Source: Cruorifilaria tuberocauda (Eukaryota; Nematoda; Chromadorea; Rhabditida; Onchocercidae). From it: a stretch of 37,427 bases of DNA. The stretch spans positions 1 through 37,427 of the forward strand of contig JABVXU010000523.1 in assembly GCA_013365365.1 (NCBI GenBank), given 5' to 3'. The position numbers and the translations under genes were made by a program. This document shows, piece after piece, positions 1 to 11,375 of this stretch. The notes beneath the pieces were generated by a model. It made no database searches, was not told the origin of the DNA, and worked only from the letters and a program-made list of their open reading frames with translations. Position 1 is the stretch's first letter; every line of letters starts with the position of its first letter.

Positions 1-1958
1 CAAGAAATTACTGCCGCTTACATTGCAAGAATTATGTTTGCATGATCCGACCCATATGGTAGCCAGAGATTTAAAAAACGATGAATTTCGGAAACTGCAT
101 TTCAAGGTAAATAATTTTTTCCACTTGTAGAACCTTATGGTTTTTATTGTGCAATGATAAAAGTGGTGCATCATAACTGCTGGATACAATTTAAAATAAT
201 TAAAATCCAGTGCATGAGGGTAATTTGCATTATAATTATTGGAATCTTAAGATTTACCTTCCAGGTGACATTTTGTAAACGAGCTGATTCACTATATCAA
301 CAAGAGTGGATGCATGGCCACTGTGAATTACTGTCACATATGATTTGGGTACAACCGTACAAACATTTTAACACTGAATACCCACATCCGGTAATAGATC
401 CCTCAATTACGGCTATATTATTTGCTAGGAAAGTAAACAATAGGCTTATTTTGCGCTGAGTCATTTTCAAAATGCTTATAAAAATCGTAACTAAGTTTAA
501 TGCAAGACGAAAAAACAATTTATTATTCTTTGAAAATGATGATGCACACCTTCCAAAAATAGCCTTTTTCATTTTGCATAAAATAACTCCAAATTCTGAA
601 AACAGAGGAGAATGAATAAAATGTTTTTTAATAGAAAAAATAGAAACATTTCTTTTTAATATGAAAAAAGTACAGACAAATACATGAACGAAAACTATTT
701 CAAGCCACTTTTGGAGTAAGTTCAAGCTCTAAATTTTAAATTATCATAAAAAGTTGTGAGATTGATTTGTCAGTTTCAATTATTATTGTATCAGGTGCCA
801 GGCTGGTGGTTTTTTATGAGCGAAAATGTAGACACAGCTGAGGAAGCTACAGAAGTTACAGCGGTGGAAGAATCTCCAATTGCTCAACCACAGGCTGCTG
901 CACAAGTCCAATTACCACCAAATGAGGATCCTGGTGAAATGATGATGGCTACCATTGCAAGTGAATTATATTCATACAATAAAAGTGTGATAGAAATGTT
1001 CAGAATTTGAAAAATTTTTTAATTTAAGATTAAAACAACAAGCAAGCAAATAATGAGAAAAGGAAAAATTATATGCATAGAAATAAAGAATAATTTATCG
1101 ATTGATATCCAATAGGAGATGAGGCTAATATTTGAGTGTGAAAAGCAAAGTAAATTGCAGATTATTTTTGCTGCAACTACTGAGCTGATTATCTTTGTAC
1201 AACAGGATTTTTCGAACGAATGATTGATGATCAACTGAATGCAGAATTTGGTGGAAGCGCTCCAACAGACTTGGCAATATTTGGAAATCCTAGCAGTAAT
1301 GTGGTAACATCCAACACTATCAGTCAGCTACCAGGATCATCTAATCAAATTGGTATTTTGCATGATGTTTTCATCTATTTCCAATTCATTTATAATTTTA
1401 GAACTTTGGAATGATAAGTCATTATCATTACAGTTTTAGTAACCGGTTCTATTTTTAGGTAGTCGTCCACAACGTGTCGCTGATCGATCACGCCGAAGGT
1501 ATGTGGTGATATCACGAAGTGGAAGAGAAAATTTAAATCATGCTCTCGCACCAACGTCATCCTTACAAGCCAGTACTCAATCCACTGCACTAACCCAAAG
1601 AGCTACATCTGCAGAAAGACAGCAAGAAACATCTACGTGAGATATAAATGAAACTTCAATACTTACTCAAATATGATTTATAACTAGTTTACTGTCAAAA
1701 CTAAATGAATTTAATTTACTCCATCTTCTATGAAAAATTTATTATCGGATAGCAGTCACTACTTTTACAAGCATTTACATTTCTAGTTTCAGAACTGCAG
1801 AATCACCAGATTCAGAAGATTCGGATGAAGGACAATCAAATCAAGATGATAGTAATAATGAACCGGATCATTCTGAATCAACGACTACGACAAGAGCAAC
1901 AGCAAGCATGACGCTAAATGCTGGACGAGAAGGAAGAAATACAAGAAATAGACCTTAA
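1..1958 (+). CDS. Uncharacterised protein, 3' part of gene, acidic Ser/Thr-rich C-terminus
   Basis: I do not recognise this gene. It is partial: the 5' end lies before the window. Phase-consistent exons are 2-106, 265-432, 795-984, 1206-1352, 1459-1636 and 1793-1958, ending in TAA, for at least 317 codons. The first three exons (about 110 residues) look like part of a folded domain. They contain LPLTLQELCLHDP, then Cys/His/Trp-rich segments such as HGHCELLSHMIW, and end in PGWWFFMSE. From there the protein turns low-complexity: Glu/Ala/Gln-rich, then a conserved-looking patch (RFFERMIDDQLNAEF), a short Arg-rich stretch (RVADRSRRR), and a Ser/Asp/Glu/Thr-rich tail. There is no signal peptide or membrane segment in the visible part. 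The LPLTLQELC stretch faintly resembles a SOCS-box start, but I would not assign it. The existence of a gene is well supported by phase; function is unknown. Confidence 0.75.
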
Positions 1959-2759
1959 TGCATTGTCAAAAGATAGATGAGACATTTTTAGTAATGCTGC
2001 TTTTCACTTCAAAATAATTTAAAAACTATTTACATTCATTTTTGAAGTAAAATAACGTTAAGGTTAATCACCCCTGTGCATTTCTAAATTTGACTTGCGA
2101 TATACAGAACCACATTTTATCACAAGTTTACAAAATTAATTGGAAATAAAAAAATCAAAGCAAACAGACGAAAAGCATTATTTCCTTTATACATACCCAA
2201 GAAATAGAGAGCACAAAAAGCCAAACATTCAACAAAAGACATACAAATACAAATAATATAAAATAGGCTACATAATATAAAATGTTGGAAGCTATTTTGG
2301 ATCAACAGTTTGGCGTCATAATCCTTACAATTGATGTGAAAAAACAGCAAAAGCAAGTATTAAATGTAAGCTTTATTAAATCCTCTCATTATTATTTCTA
2401 AACTTAATCTTTCTCCTTTTCGAAACATTTTCGTTGGACCAAAGAATATTTGCAATCTTAAGTACGACTATTTCTCTCAAAAATTTCTTCCTTAGAATTT
2501 TTTTCCACCAGATTTCTTCATTTAAATATATTTAGCTGCTTAGTGGCAAGAGAAAAGAACAAAACAATACTTGAAAGTTTTATGATTTTTGAAGATTTAT
2601 AGCATTAACAGTAGAAATTTCATTTAAATAAAGAAAAAACATGAAAGCAATAACTAGGAACAATCAACAGGAAAATCACATAGTAATAAGCAAAATAAAC
2701 TGTTGCGCAATCTTACCAAAAAGCTGTGCAAATGGAAGCCATGACTGATGGACATGGAT
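1959..2759. other. Convergent 3' intergenic region
   Basis: Two genes end tail to tail here, with stops about 800 bases apart. The interval is AT-rich and holds no convincing exon. It contains the plus-strand AATAAA at 2145 and a minus-strand AATAAA (TTTATT on the plus strand at 2372-2377) that could serve the RILP-like gene. The short reading frames here lack splice context and coding character. Confidence 0.5.
2145..2150 (+). promoter_or_regulatory. Candidate polyadenylation signal AATAAA for the first gene
   Basis: AATAAA lies 187 bases after the TAA stop at 1956-1958, a plausible 3' UTR length for a nematode gene. Not tested against transcripts. Confidence 0.45.
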
Positions 2760-5700
2760 CTAAGTTGACTGACCAGAAAACGACGGCATCGAGCGCATTG
2801 ATGGTATTGGACTACTGGAGGTATGCACGGGGCTATAGCTACCGCCTTCTTTATTGAAGAAAAATCGGAAACTGCAATTATAAGTTCTACGTTAACCTTA
2901 TATCTTCATCAAAAACCTGCGAATTCAAGTTATAATTCATCTAATTATATAGAATGATTAACTTGAGTTCTACTTCATTCGCTAAAGAATGAATAAACTA
3001 AACAAATTCTACTATTCTCTTAAAATTCCAATATAATGAAAAAAAATCATTAAGATATTAATAATTTTCTATCAATAGTATGAGAAATATTTGTTAATTA
3101 AGCCACGAACCATAACATTTTTTACAAAAGATCCGAAATTAAGTTTCAAAATACCTTTTTGATAACTTCCACGAGATTCTTTAGTAATCGGCAGATTCTC
3201 AAGACTTCATGTTAACTAGCTTTTATCGTCCTTCCACAGTGTAAGCTGCATATGGAATAATTGAAAAACATAGTTACTTCTTCTGTAACTTTTTATAAAG
3301 TAAAGCATACAACTTTCGAACGCCGCTTTCTTTTCGTTCATATTTCCATGGATACAACTTCTCTTCAGGTTCCCTGTTGATTGGTCCATAAACAACGTAT
3401 TCTTCTGTTTGTGCAGATCTGAAATTATGAGAGTTAAAGATTTCATAACTTGAATGATGGAGAGTCATATTCCGTTAACAAATGACTATGTTATAAGAGA
3501 GGATGAAAAAAAAATTATTCAAATTGAATTAACAGGAATTTCTTTATTAAACAAGAAATTCTTCAAAAAAAAACCTGTCAAATTCTCTGCTGGAATCACT
3601 TGCAATAGATTCTCGCCTGCATGCTCGCAACTGTTCCAGCTCTTCTTCCAATTCCAAAACTTTGCCCTTCAACAAATTCTTCTCTTGCAATACTTCACGC
3701 AACTCTGATAGCGTAAATCTGGGTGCATTATCACTGTCATCCTAAAAATATTTAACTAATAGAAGGAAATTTTGCAGAAAAATGCAACTTAATCTGAAAT
3801 TTTGGATTTTTCTACTGATCATAAAACGACAAATTTGAGATAAAACCAGAATTTCTATTCCCGAAGTAGAGTACAGCAAGAGAATAAAACAAAAAATATT
3901 TTTAATTACAATTTCTATAAACGAGGATAATTGAATACTGTTGAACAAACATCCTACTCATAACTTCGAACGAAAATTTTTGAAAAATTGATTTTGAAAA
4001 TTGAAAATTGATTTGAATTTTTGGAAAAAAAATTAATGTAAAATAAAATGTAATACAAAACATTTTTCCGAAATGATTTATAATTGATGAAATATACGGA
4101 AAAGGATGAAGGCATATAATATTTTCAAACTTTTACCAAAATTTGCACAAAGAAGATAAAGATACCATTTGATACTGTTGCAAATCTTTGCACTGTCGAG
4201 TAGCATCTTTGAATAATTTCGTTAACTTGATATTGGCTTCTTCAGTTAACTGAAGTCTTTTAACAATTTCACTTTTCTCTTCCACTAACATCCTTCCCTG
4301 CTTTTGCAACGATGCATTCTTCCGTAAAAGTTCTTCATTTTGACGAATCAGTTTTTCAACACTGTTTTGTAACTGAAATTTGTGATGCATAAAAAAATTG
4401 GGAAGATTTTATATTACGATAGAAGCATGGCGAAAGCGACTAAATTTCCTCGATTTTAAGAAAGATATTAATAATTAAATTAACCAATGACGAGAATTAT
4501 TAACGATTTAGAAAATCCAAAAGAGTAGATGCTGGAAATTTCAAGATTTTTCTACTAAAATGATGACTGATTCTTCTTTCCTTGTATTTCAGAATTAATT
4601 GGAAGATTACTGAAGAATGACTTACATTTTCTACTTCACAACTATAAGTACTGATATCCTTTTGTAATTCCTTTATTTGCTCCTTTTGTTTATTAGAGAG
4701 CTCTCGCAGTTCTAGTAACATTTTTAGATCTTCATCGCGAGTTGCTGAAATGAGTAAACTTAAAATTTAATCCCTTTGAAAAAATAATTTGACGATGAAA
4801 ATTTGCATAATCCATACATACAAAATGGTCTTGTTGACAAAAACAGATAAAAAGGAAAATTATAGATATGATAAACTAAGCCATCGGGAAGTACTGCATT
4901 AGTAACTTTTTAGGAAGAATAACATTTTGAACTGAGAATCTACCCATTTTTCAGATTTAAAAAAGATTTTTCAATATTTGATGAATTTACAAGATACAGA
5001 GAACACTGAATATGAAATAAATATAAGCACATTCTATCATGCCATCCCCATCAAATGGCATTTTTCACTATAACATGCAATCATTTTAAATATTCGAAGA
5101 TGTAAATCTCGAAAAAGCAGTACTCATAGAAGTAACTGCTGAAGCATCATCTCCTGTTGCTGATGATAAGTGCTTATTTTCCAACTGCAGATTCTTGACC
5201 ATCAACCACAAATCGTCGATTTCTTTTCGATAATTCTCTTCTACTGCATCTAATTCCTGCAATTTCTGATTGCTACTTTTGCGACATTCTACACAATATA
5301 TCTAACGACAGATGAATGAAATCCTCACTTTTCTAATGTTTTGCTTCCCAAATTGAATTGGCGCTTATTTCTTATTTATTTTGAATTTAGAGCATTTAAA
5401 AAAACTTCTTCAACAGATTAAGTCAAATTGCAACAAATTCCTACTATCACTAAAAATAAAATGATCACCGATTCAAATTTGATTCGATCTTGTTGTTTCA
5501 TTTGTTTTTCGTTTTCTAACCGTTCAACTGTTTTCTTCAATATTAAAATTTCCTCATTTTCTTTTTCGTTATGGTTGGCGAGTGATTCGAGCGTTTCGAG
5601 TGCTGAAATTACCTGCAAAAAATGAAACAAATATCAATTTTTGATGATATAATTGAAGCTAAAAATCTAAAAGGAAGGAACCGAAATATACAAGATACAA

Positions 5701-7006
5701 ATATATAAGTAAACCATCTCTTAAAAAATATACTCTTTATTCTATCAAACTCTGCTTTCAAACTTTATCCTACAAAACATCTTCCTTTCGAGTAGCAAGA
5801 AATTTTTTATATCAATTATGGTATAAAATATATAAGCCATTAATATTAATGATGGAAATCATCATGCAAAAACAAGTTGAAGTTGAAAAGATAAGCAATA
5901 GTATGAAATGAGAATGAGGAAGAAAATATTATTTATTATTATCATTTAGATAAAGAGCATCCGAACTTTAATAATTGAAATAATCAGTAAAATAAATTAA
6001 TCTTATGATAACGGATGAAAACTTCCAATCTACAAATTTGCTAGTACATTTACTGCTCATTAATTGTTCATCAATTAATTAGTGTTCATTAACACATTCA
6101 TTAATCATAAATCGCGAAAGAATTAAAACTTATGCATAACAAATCATTCTTCACTTAGTTGTTTACTTCATTTATATAATTACAAATAGTTATGCAAAAA
6201 TATATAATAAATGAAATCTTATTAACACCTAATAAAACTGCGTTTAGTTTATGCGTGTCATAACACTCGACTGTTTTTAATACCTTTCTCACTTTCAATT
6301 TCTTTTTTTCTGTTAAATAACATTATTAAAAACAAATCGTGCTGCATTGTTATAGCATACACATTACATATATATATGCAATTATTATAACATTCTTACA
6401 TATCAACAAAATTTTATTGGCCCCCACTAAACTTTTCTTTTAATTCCTTGGCTAGCTGTTGTAAAAGAATCTTGTTAATTAGAAGAATGTTCCAATTTAA
6501 AACACTAAGAAGTAAAACTAAGGCTTTCCTTCCATTCTGTTAATTCCACTCATCAGTTTTTTTTAAATAGAAGTGAGAAGGCCTAACGAATAACTGAAAT
6601 TCTATTGGGAGCAGTTAAATTGGACAGAGATTATAAATGAATAAAAATTTGTGATTGAGTATTTTTCAAAAAAAAAAAACCATATTCATAGATTTTTAAG
6701 TTTTCTTATCCATGATGGATGATGAAAGCTTCTCAAGATCTGTATTTTTTGAAAATCTTTTTTTTTTAATTTAATTTATTACTTTAAATTTAACCTAATT
6801 ACCATACTATGACTCAAACCGATTGAAATATTCAGATTAGATTTACAAACAAAACTTACCTTAGGCATAATTTGTCGCACGCTATCATTGCCAAATTCAT
6901 CAATGATTCGTTCGAAATCTTTACCAATTGAAGCAGCCAGATCATAAACATCAACAACAGTAATATGCCTTGAGGGACTCTCAATTAAAGATCGTACATC
7001 GGCCAT
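2760..7006 (-). CDS. RILP-like protein (RILPL family; Rab effector)
   Basis: Complete gene of eight exons: 7006-6860, 5612-5469, 5301-5124, 4744-4626, 4372-4166, 3741-3575, 3418-3278, 2871-2760. They sum to 1,215 bases (404 residues plus stop) with the phase kept at every junction. The N-terminus has an RH1 domain: VVDVYDLAASIGKDFERIID then VRQIMPKVISALETLESL, the pattern of RILPL1/2. Residues ~60-265 are heptad-rich coiled coil. Exon 6 carries the RH2 motif RFTLSELREVLQEKNLLKGK (near residues 270-290), the Rab-binding hallmark of RILP, RILPL and JIP3/4. The C-terminus has an aromatic-basic segment (FRFFFNKEGG) and a Ser/Pro-rich tail. RH1 in this family binds myosin Va or motor-linked partners and RH2 binds phosphorylated Rabs, so a cytosolic role in vesicle or ciliary trafficking is inferred. 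The start is the first ATG of the RH1 exon. RILPL fits better than JIP because the protein is short and has no WD40 region. Confidence 0.93.
5613..6859 (-). other. Long first intron of the RILP-like gene
   Basis: A 1.25 kb AT-rich intron between the RH1 start exon and the next RH1 exon. It is much longer than the other introns of this gene (about 230-400 bases). I see homopolymer runs (A at 6669-6680, T at 6758-6768) but no exon, tRNA or other gene on either strand. Confidence 0.5.
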
Positions 7007-10000
7007 TATTGTACTATTTGTTATGATACCTTATCTCAAAATCTTGCTTCTCTGAAAAAAAGTCAGTAATAGCCCTAGAGAACTGCGCCGTTGCAAATCG
7101 AATCCATTGCATCAAGTTATATAGATATACACAATGTATATACATATATATATGTTTAACCAATGAAATAAAAAAAGGTGTTGTAAAACACGGTTGATGT
7201 CAAGCGATATAATTATATCCTTGGTAGTTGGTCAAAAGGTAAGAACCTTATTAAACCATTTAATTTGATAGAACTATTCTGATTACCATGGTAATGATAT
7301 CGGACGAAGAAATCACACTTGTCATATAATCTTGATGCAGCTTTCGGAATTTAGTTGCTATAGGAAGTTAAAAGTCCACATTACGCAAGATCACTTCTTT
7401 CATCAAATAAATTAAAGCTTATTTCTTCTGACGTTGCGTTTCAAAGAAATGTATCATATTAGGTATCTATCTGTTTATTCCAGTCCATTTGTTTAAAAAA
7501 TTGTTATCAATTATATGAGAAAAAAATTGGATAGATGAAAATATCTAAAAATCGAATTGAATCAAAAAATCTAATTAATTAATTGATCACACATATGACA
7601 GTAGCATCTACATTCATTTCATCCAACAAAGAAAGCAAATAATTTAATTTACAGAAAAAGTCCAATAAAAAGCATATCTACAGGAATTTAAAGTTGAGTG
7701 ATGAATCTTTCAGAATTCTTCTTTATGCTAACTGCACATGTAATAATTTAATAATAATTTCATCTACGTAATGATAAAAAAATGAAATACCGAAATGATT
7801 AAAGCAATGCGATAGAACTCCGACCGTTAGATGTGGATTTTCGTCTAAATAAACATAATATAGTCTTTAATGAAAGAAAAAAGATAAACAGCTAAATGGC
7901 CGGGAAAGAAGGAAGGAAGGAAGTAGAAGAGAAAATTAAAGAGAAACGATACTTGCCATACATCAAGCAATCTGCTCATCCACTTCACCTCCATCCTTTC
8001 CACCAATCCTTCAGCTCTCAGCTCTCAACACCAAGAGTACACTTTCCATTGCTGCATTTTCAACTTCATCGATTTCCCATCGTCTTGAAAAACGCGTATC
8101 ACATGAGGACAAATGCACTTCACTCATAGCACATGTTCCGGACACAAAATCGATTATTATTTGTTGATACATAATTTATACAGTTACCAGATGCTTGGTT
8201 TTGGCATACTTGTCTTACATTACAACATTCAATTAGTAATGGAACATTATCTGAATTTTACAATACAAGATGCAAAAATATTGAGTTTTTCTACTTTTAA
8301 AGTATTCATTTCAGTTTTCTCAAAAACATGCTTAATAGAAAACTTTTTTTCCTCTTTAAAAATAATCTCAATATTCACAAAAATATGTTGCCTAAAAATC
8401 TGCCGATTTGAAATACATTTGGAAATTTTGATACCTAACATTTATCACAAGCTGTTAAAAGATAAAGAACGAAACGAGATACTAAAACAATAACAGATCA
8501 AAAGTACAGTACCCGTAATGTAAGAACTAATTTCTTCTCAAGTTACTTTTATAAGTCAAAAGTGACAGGAAAAAACAAAAGAAATTGATGAGATAAATAG
8601 TAATTAAAAAACTTTACACAATTGCTAATTTCCAGGGTAATGAATCTTAACAATCAAAAGAACGAAATCTGGACAGAATAATTATCACAAAAGACATGTA
8701 AGAGTATACCAAAAAGACAAGCTAGTTTCATTTCTTTGTCAGAATTACATTAATTAAAATACATAATCATCTCTTTCAAAAGTTTTTCGGCTTTTAGAAA
8801 ATCTATATTACAATGATAAAGCTCGATAAAGTCCTTAAATTTAATTCAAGTAAATATTCTGATAATGGATTTCAATCGAAGGTACGAAATTCAAATTAAA
8901 TTTGCATTTACTTTTACAAAACCACAAACCAGCTACCGGATAAACATCTCATAACCAGAAGAATTTTACTTATTTTGATTTCCTCAACCAATGTGCAATC
9001 GTCATAATCCTCAGAAAACGACATTTAAGGGCGCTTTCTTTTCGCGAGTTCTATTTATGAAATCCAGACTGATGATTTGGTTCATAGAAAAGTTCCTTAA
9101 GTATTTCTTTTCATTTCGCTTATGAACACAATCAGTTTTTTCTAAATTTCTGAGCAAATACGAAACTGAATGGACGGAAAAAGATACAGATAGATTGAGA
9201 TCACGAAAATTGGAAATATCATTAAGTCCCAAATTTTATCCTATTTAAAACTATTTAGAAATGTGAATACACTACTAATCAGATTAGAGTTTGGTCATCC
9301 GTTAAGCGATCATGAAAGGGACAATTACATAAATGCTGAGAAGTGGAGTGAAAAAAGGAGAAACAGAAACGATTTAGTAATTTAATCTGTTACAGGATGA
9401 TAAACAATTTAGGAATGGAAAGCTGTATATTTATGCTTCTTTATTGAAATTTTTTGAACAAGAAATATAAGAATAATGATATAAAAATTAACTAGCTTTA
9501 CATCCAGCAAAAAGCGAAACTAATTTCACTGTGGGATCGTTATAAAGATTATGCTGCAAAGATGATGGAATACTGTAGGCTGATTTTTTTGAATTCGAAG
9601 ATGGCATTTTATCTACTCACAGTAAAAATGGTATAACTTCTGGAAAAAAACCTATTCCGTCAAAAGATCATTACAATACCATATTTAAGAGTCATGAATG
9701 ACCTAAATAATTAACAAAAACATTGCCCGATCTATTATCAAAACAATGGGAAATATAGTACCAATTCCTTTTAAAATCAATTCATGATATATGAAGAAAT
9801 TTGGAATCCTTTATCATTATCCAATCTAATCAAGGGATTCAAGCAAAAAATAAGAAAACATAATGCTCTCTGAATTACGGTATGCTGAAGATTGCTCCAG
9901 AACTCTTTTTCAAGAACCGAAGAGCCTTTATAACGGAACCGACATTTAAATCAAGTAATTAATAAAACTGCAAAACAGTACAATTATACATCAGTAACGA

Positions 10001-10628
10001 AAACAATTTCTTTACTTTTTTAGAAAGAACAAGTAACAGCACCAGCAGAACCAGAACAAAACCCGTAGTACAGATTCGTGAATCAAAACAACCACAAAAT
10101 TCATTTTGTTAAACACTAACATCGTTGAGTTATGAATGGATAAACAAAACCAATTTTAGAGAGTGGAATTTAACTTGTTAGTACCATATCAATTAACATT
10201 ACTTTCTGCCACCTTCGTTATTTTGAGCTATTAGTGAATTGGTTCAACTTTTTCTTTCCTTAACACGAATTTTCATGAGATGAAGTTCAGAGAAATTAGT
10301 TGATTGCTATGATTAAGTTTTCTCTAAAAAAACTAGGTTTAATATTCGAAGCTACTCAAACCATATTTTATCATTATATTATTTCATTTTATAGACCATT
10401 AGTCTTTGGAAATCAAACAGTCAGACACATGATTTTCAAACTATCAACTGCTAAAACAGCAGCTATAACAATTCTGAGCATACTTTACTGTTAGCTAAAA
10501 GACAGTTCGTCTCGCCTTAACATAGAATAATTGTGATTGCGACTGATTAATTTTATGCTAACTCAATTCGAAAAAAGAATGACACCATTTTCTCGTCTTT
10601 TTTAAAAATTATTCGCAATAAAGTGAAG
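7007..10628. other. Gene-poor interval between the RILP-like gene and TAF1
   Basis: About 3.6 kb that must hold the TAF1 3' UTR at its right end and the promoter of the RILP-like gene at its left end. It contains a TA-rich tract at about 7125-7155 and a GAAGG-repeat patch at 7906-7925. Open frames such as 7896-8129 and 8113-8493 on the plus strand are AT-driven, lack splice partners and match no family I know. I see no RNA gene. Confidence 0.45.
7125..7155. repeat. TA-rich simple sequence near the RILP-like promoter
   Basis: An alternating TATA/CATA tract about 120-150 bases upstream of the RILP-like ATG on the minus strand. It could be a microsatellite or could supply TATA-like elements; the sequence alone does not decide. 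Confidence 0.4.
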
Positions 10629-11375
10629 TCAAAGCGTAGTAAGATCTTCCAGCTTTGGCCTTTTTGCCTCCATGAACTGCTCATCCTCATCCTCATCACT
10701 GTCGCTCAATGCTAAATCTGCGTTTAGCTGACCAGAAGTATGCATTTGAGATTGTAATAAATCATTTTCTGCATCATACTGGCTATTCACTTCCCCTCTG
10801 CAATCACAACTGCTGCCTAAAAATTAAATTGGGAAAATCTTAAATCTGCAAATCAATCCATCCCATCTACAGTATCAGTTTCAAAACAAAAATGTCATAA
10901 TCTACATGAGAAACAAATTATAATTAAATTCTATAAATGAAAATTAAAATTGAAGGCTATCAAATATAGGGCTGGCAGATATACCTAAATCTTGATCTTC
11001 ATCATCTAAATCATCTTCATCCCCACTCAGAGCAAGATCATCCTGAAGATTACCCATCGGTATCGCTTCTTCATCGTCTAAATTAGCGAACAAAATTACC
11101 TTAGAAAAAGGGTATATTTATAAATGAAATAAAGACTGTTAATCCAGATAATACGGAAAAAGAAAGACTGTAAAACGAAAAAAATCCAGACCTAGTTCGA
11201 TCTTGACTACATCTTCATTCAATCTTGATTCCAAATCATCAGGTCTTGAAACTGGAGATTGTTCCTCCACTTCTTCAGCACATATGGTACTCGTTGCATT
11301 TGATTCGAGATCTACATGTTCATTTAATGTTGATTGAATATTCATCTCTAATTCCGCTAATTGTTCCTTTCGTTC
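10629..11375 (-). other. taf-1: TAF1 acidic C-terminal tail
   Basis: Exons 11375-11192, 11077-10985 and 10816-10629. The encoded tail is rich in Asp, Glu and Ser ([36 protein letters not shown]). It has repeated [11 protein letters not shown] / [12 protein letters not shown] elements and ends LEDLTTL. Acidic, phosphorylatable tails are typical of animal TAF1. Confidence 0.88.

Noticed and set aside
154..459. Single 101-codon frame starting at 154
   Set aside because: The first third is intron sequence; only 265-432 is exon, shown by phase with 2-106 and 795-984.
297..725. Minus-strand 142-codon frame
   Set aside because: Antisense shadow of exon 265-432 and the following AT-rich intron; no family resemblance.
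7896..8129. Plus-strand frame starting MAGKEGRKEVEEKIKEKR
   Set aside because: It begins in a GAAGG simple repeat and continues as His/Pro/Leu-rich sequence with no recognisable domain or partner exons.
8113..8493. Plus-strand open frame of 126 codons in the gene-poor interval
   Set aside because: Composition is Phe/Ile/Lys-rich as expected from AT-rich DNA, no splice or family support, and the reverse strand is also partly open.
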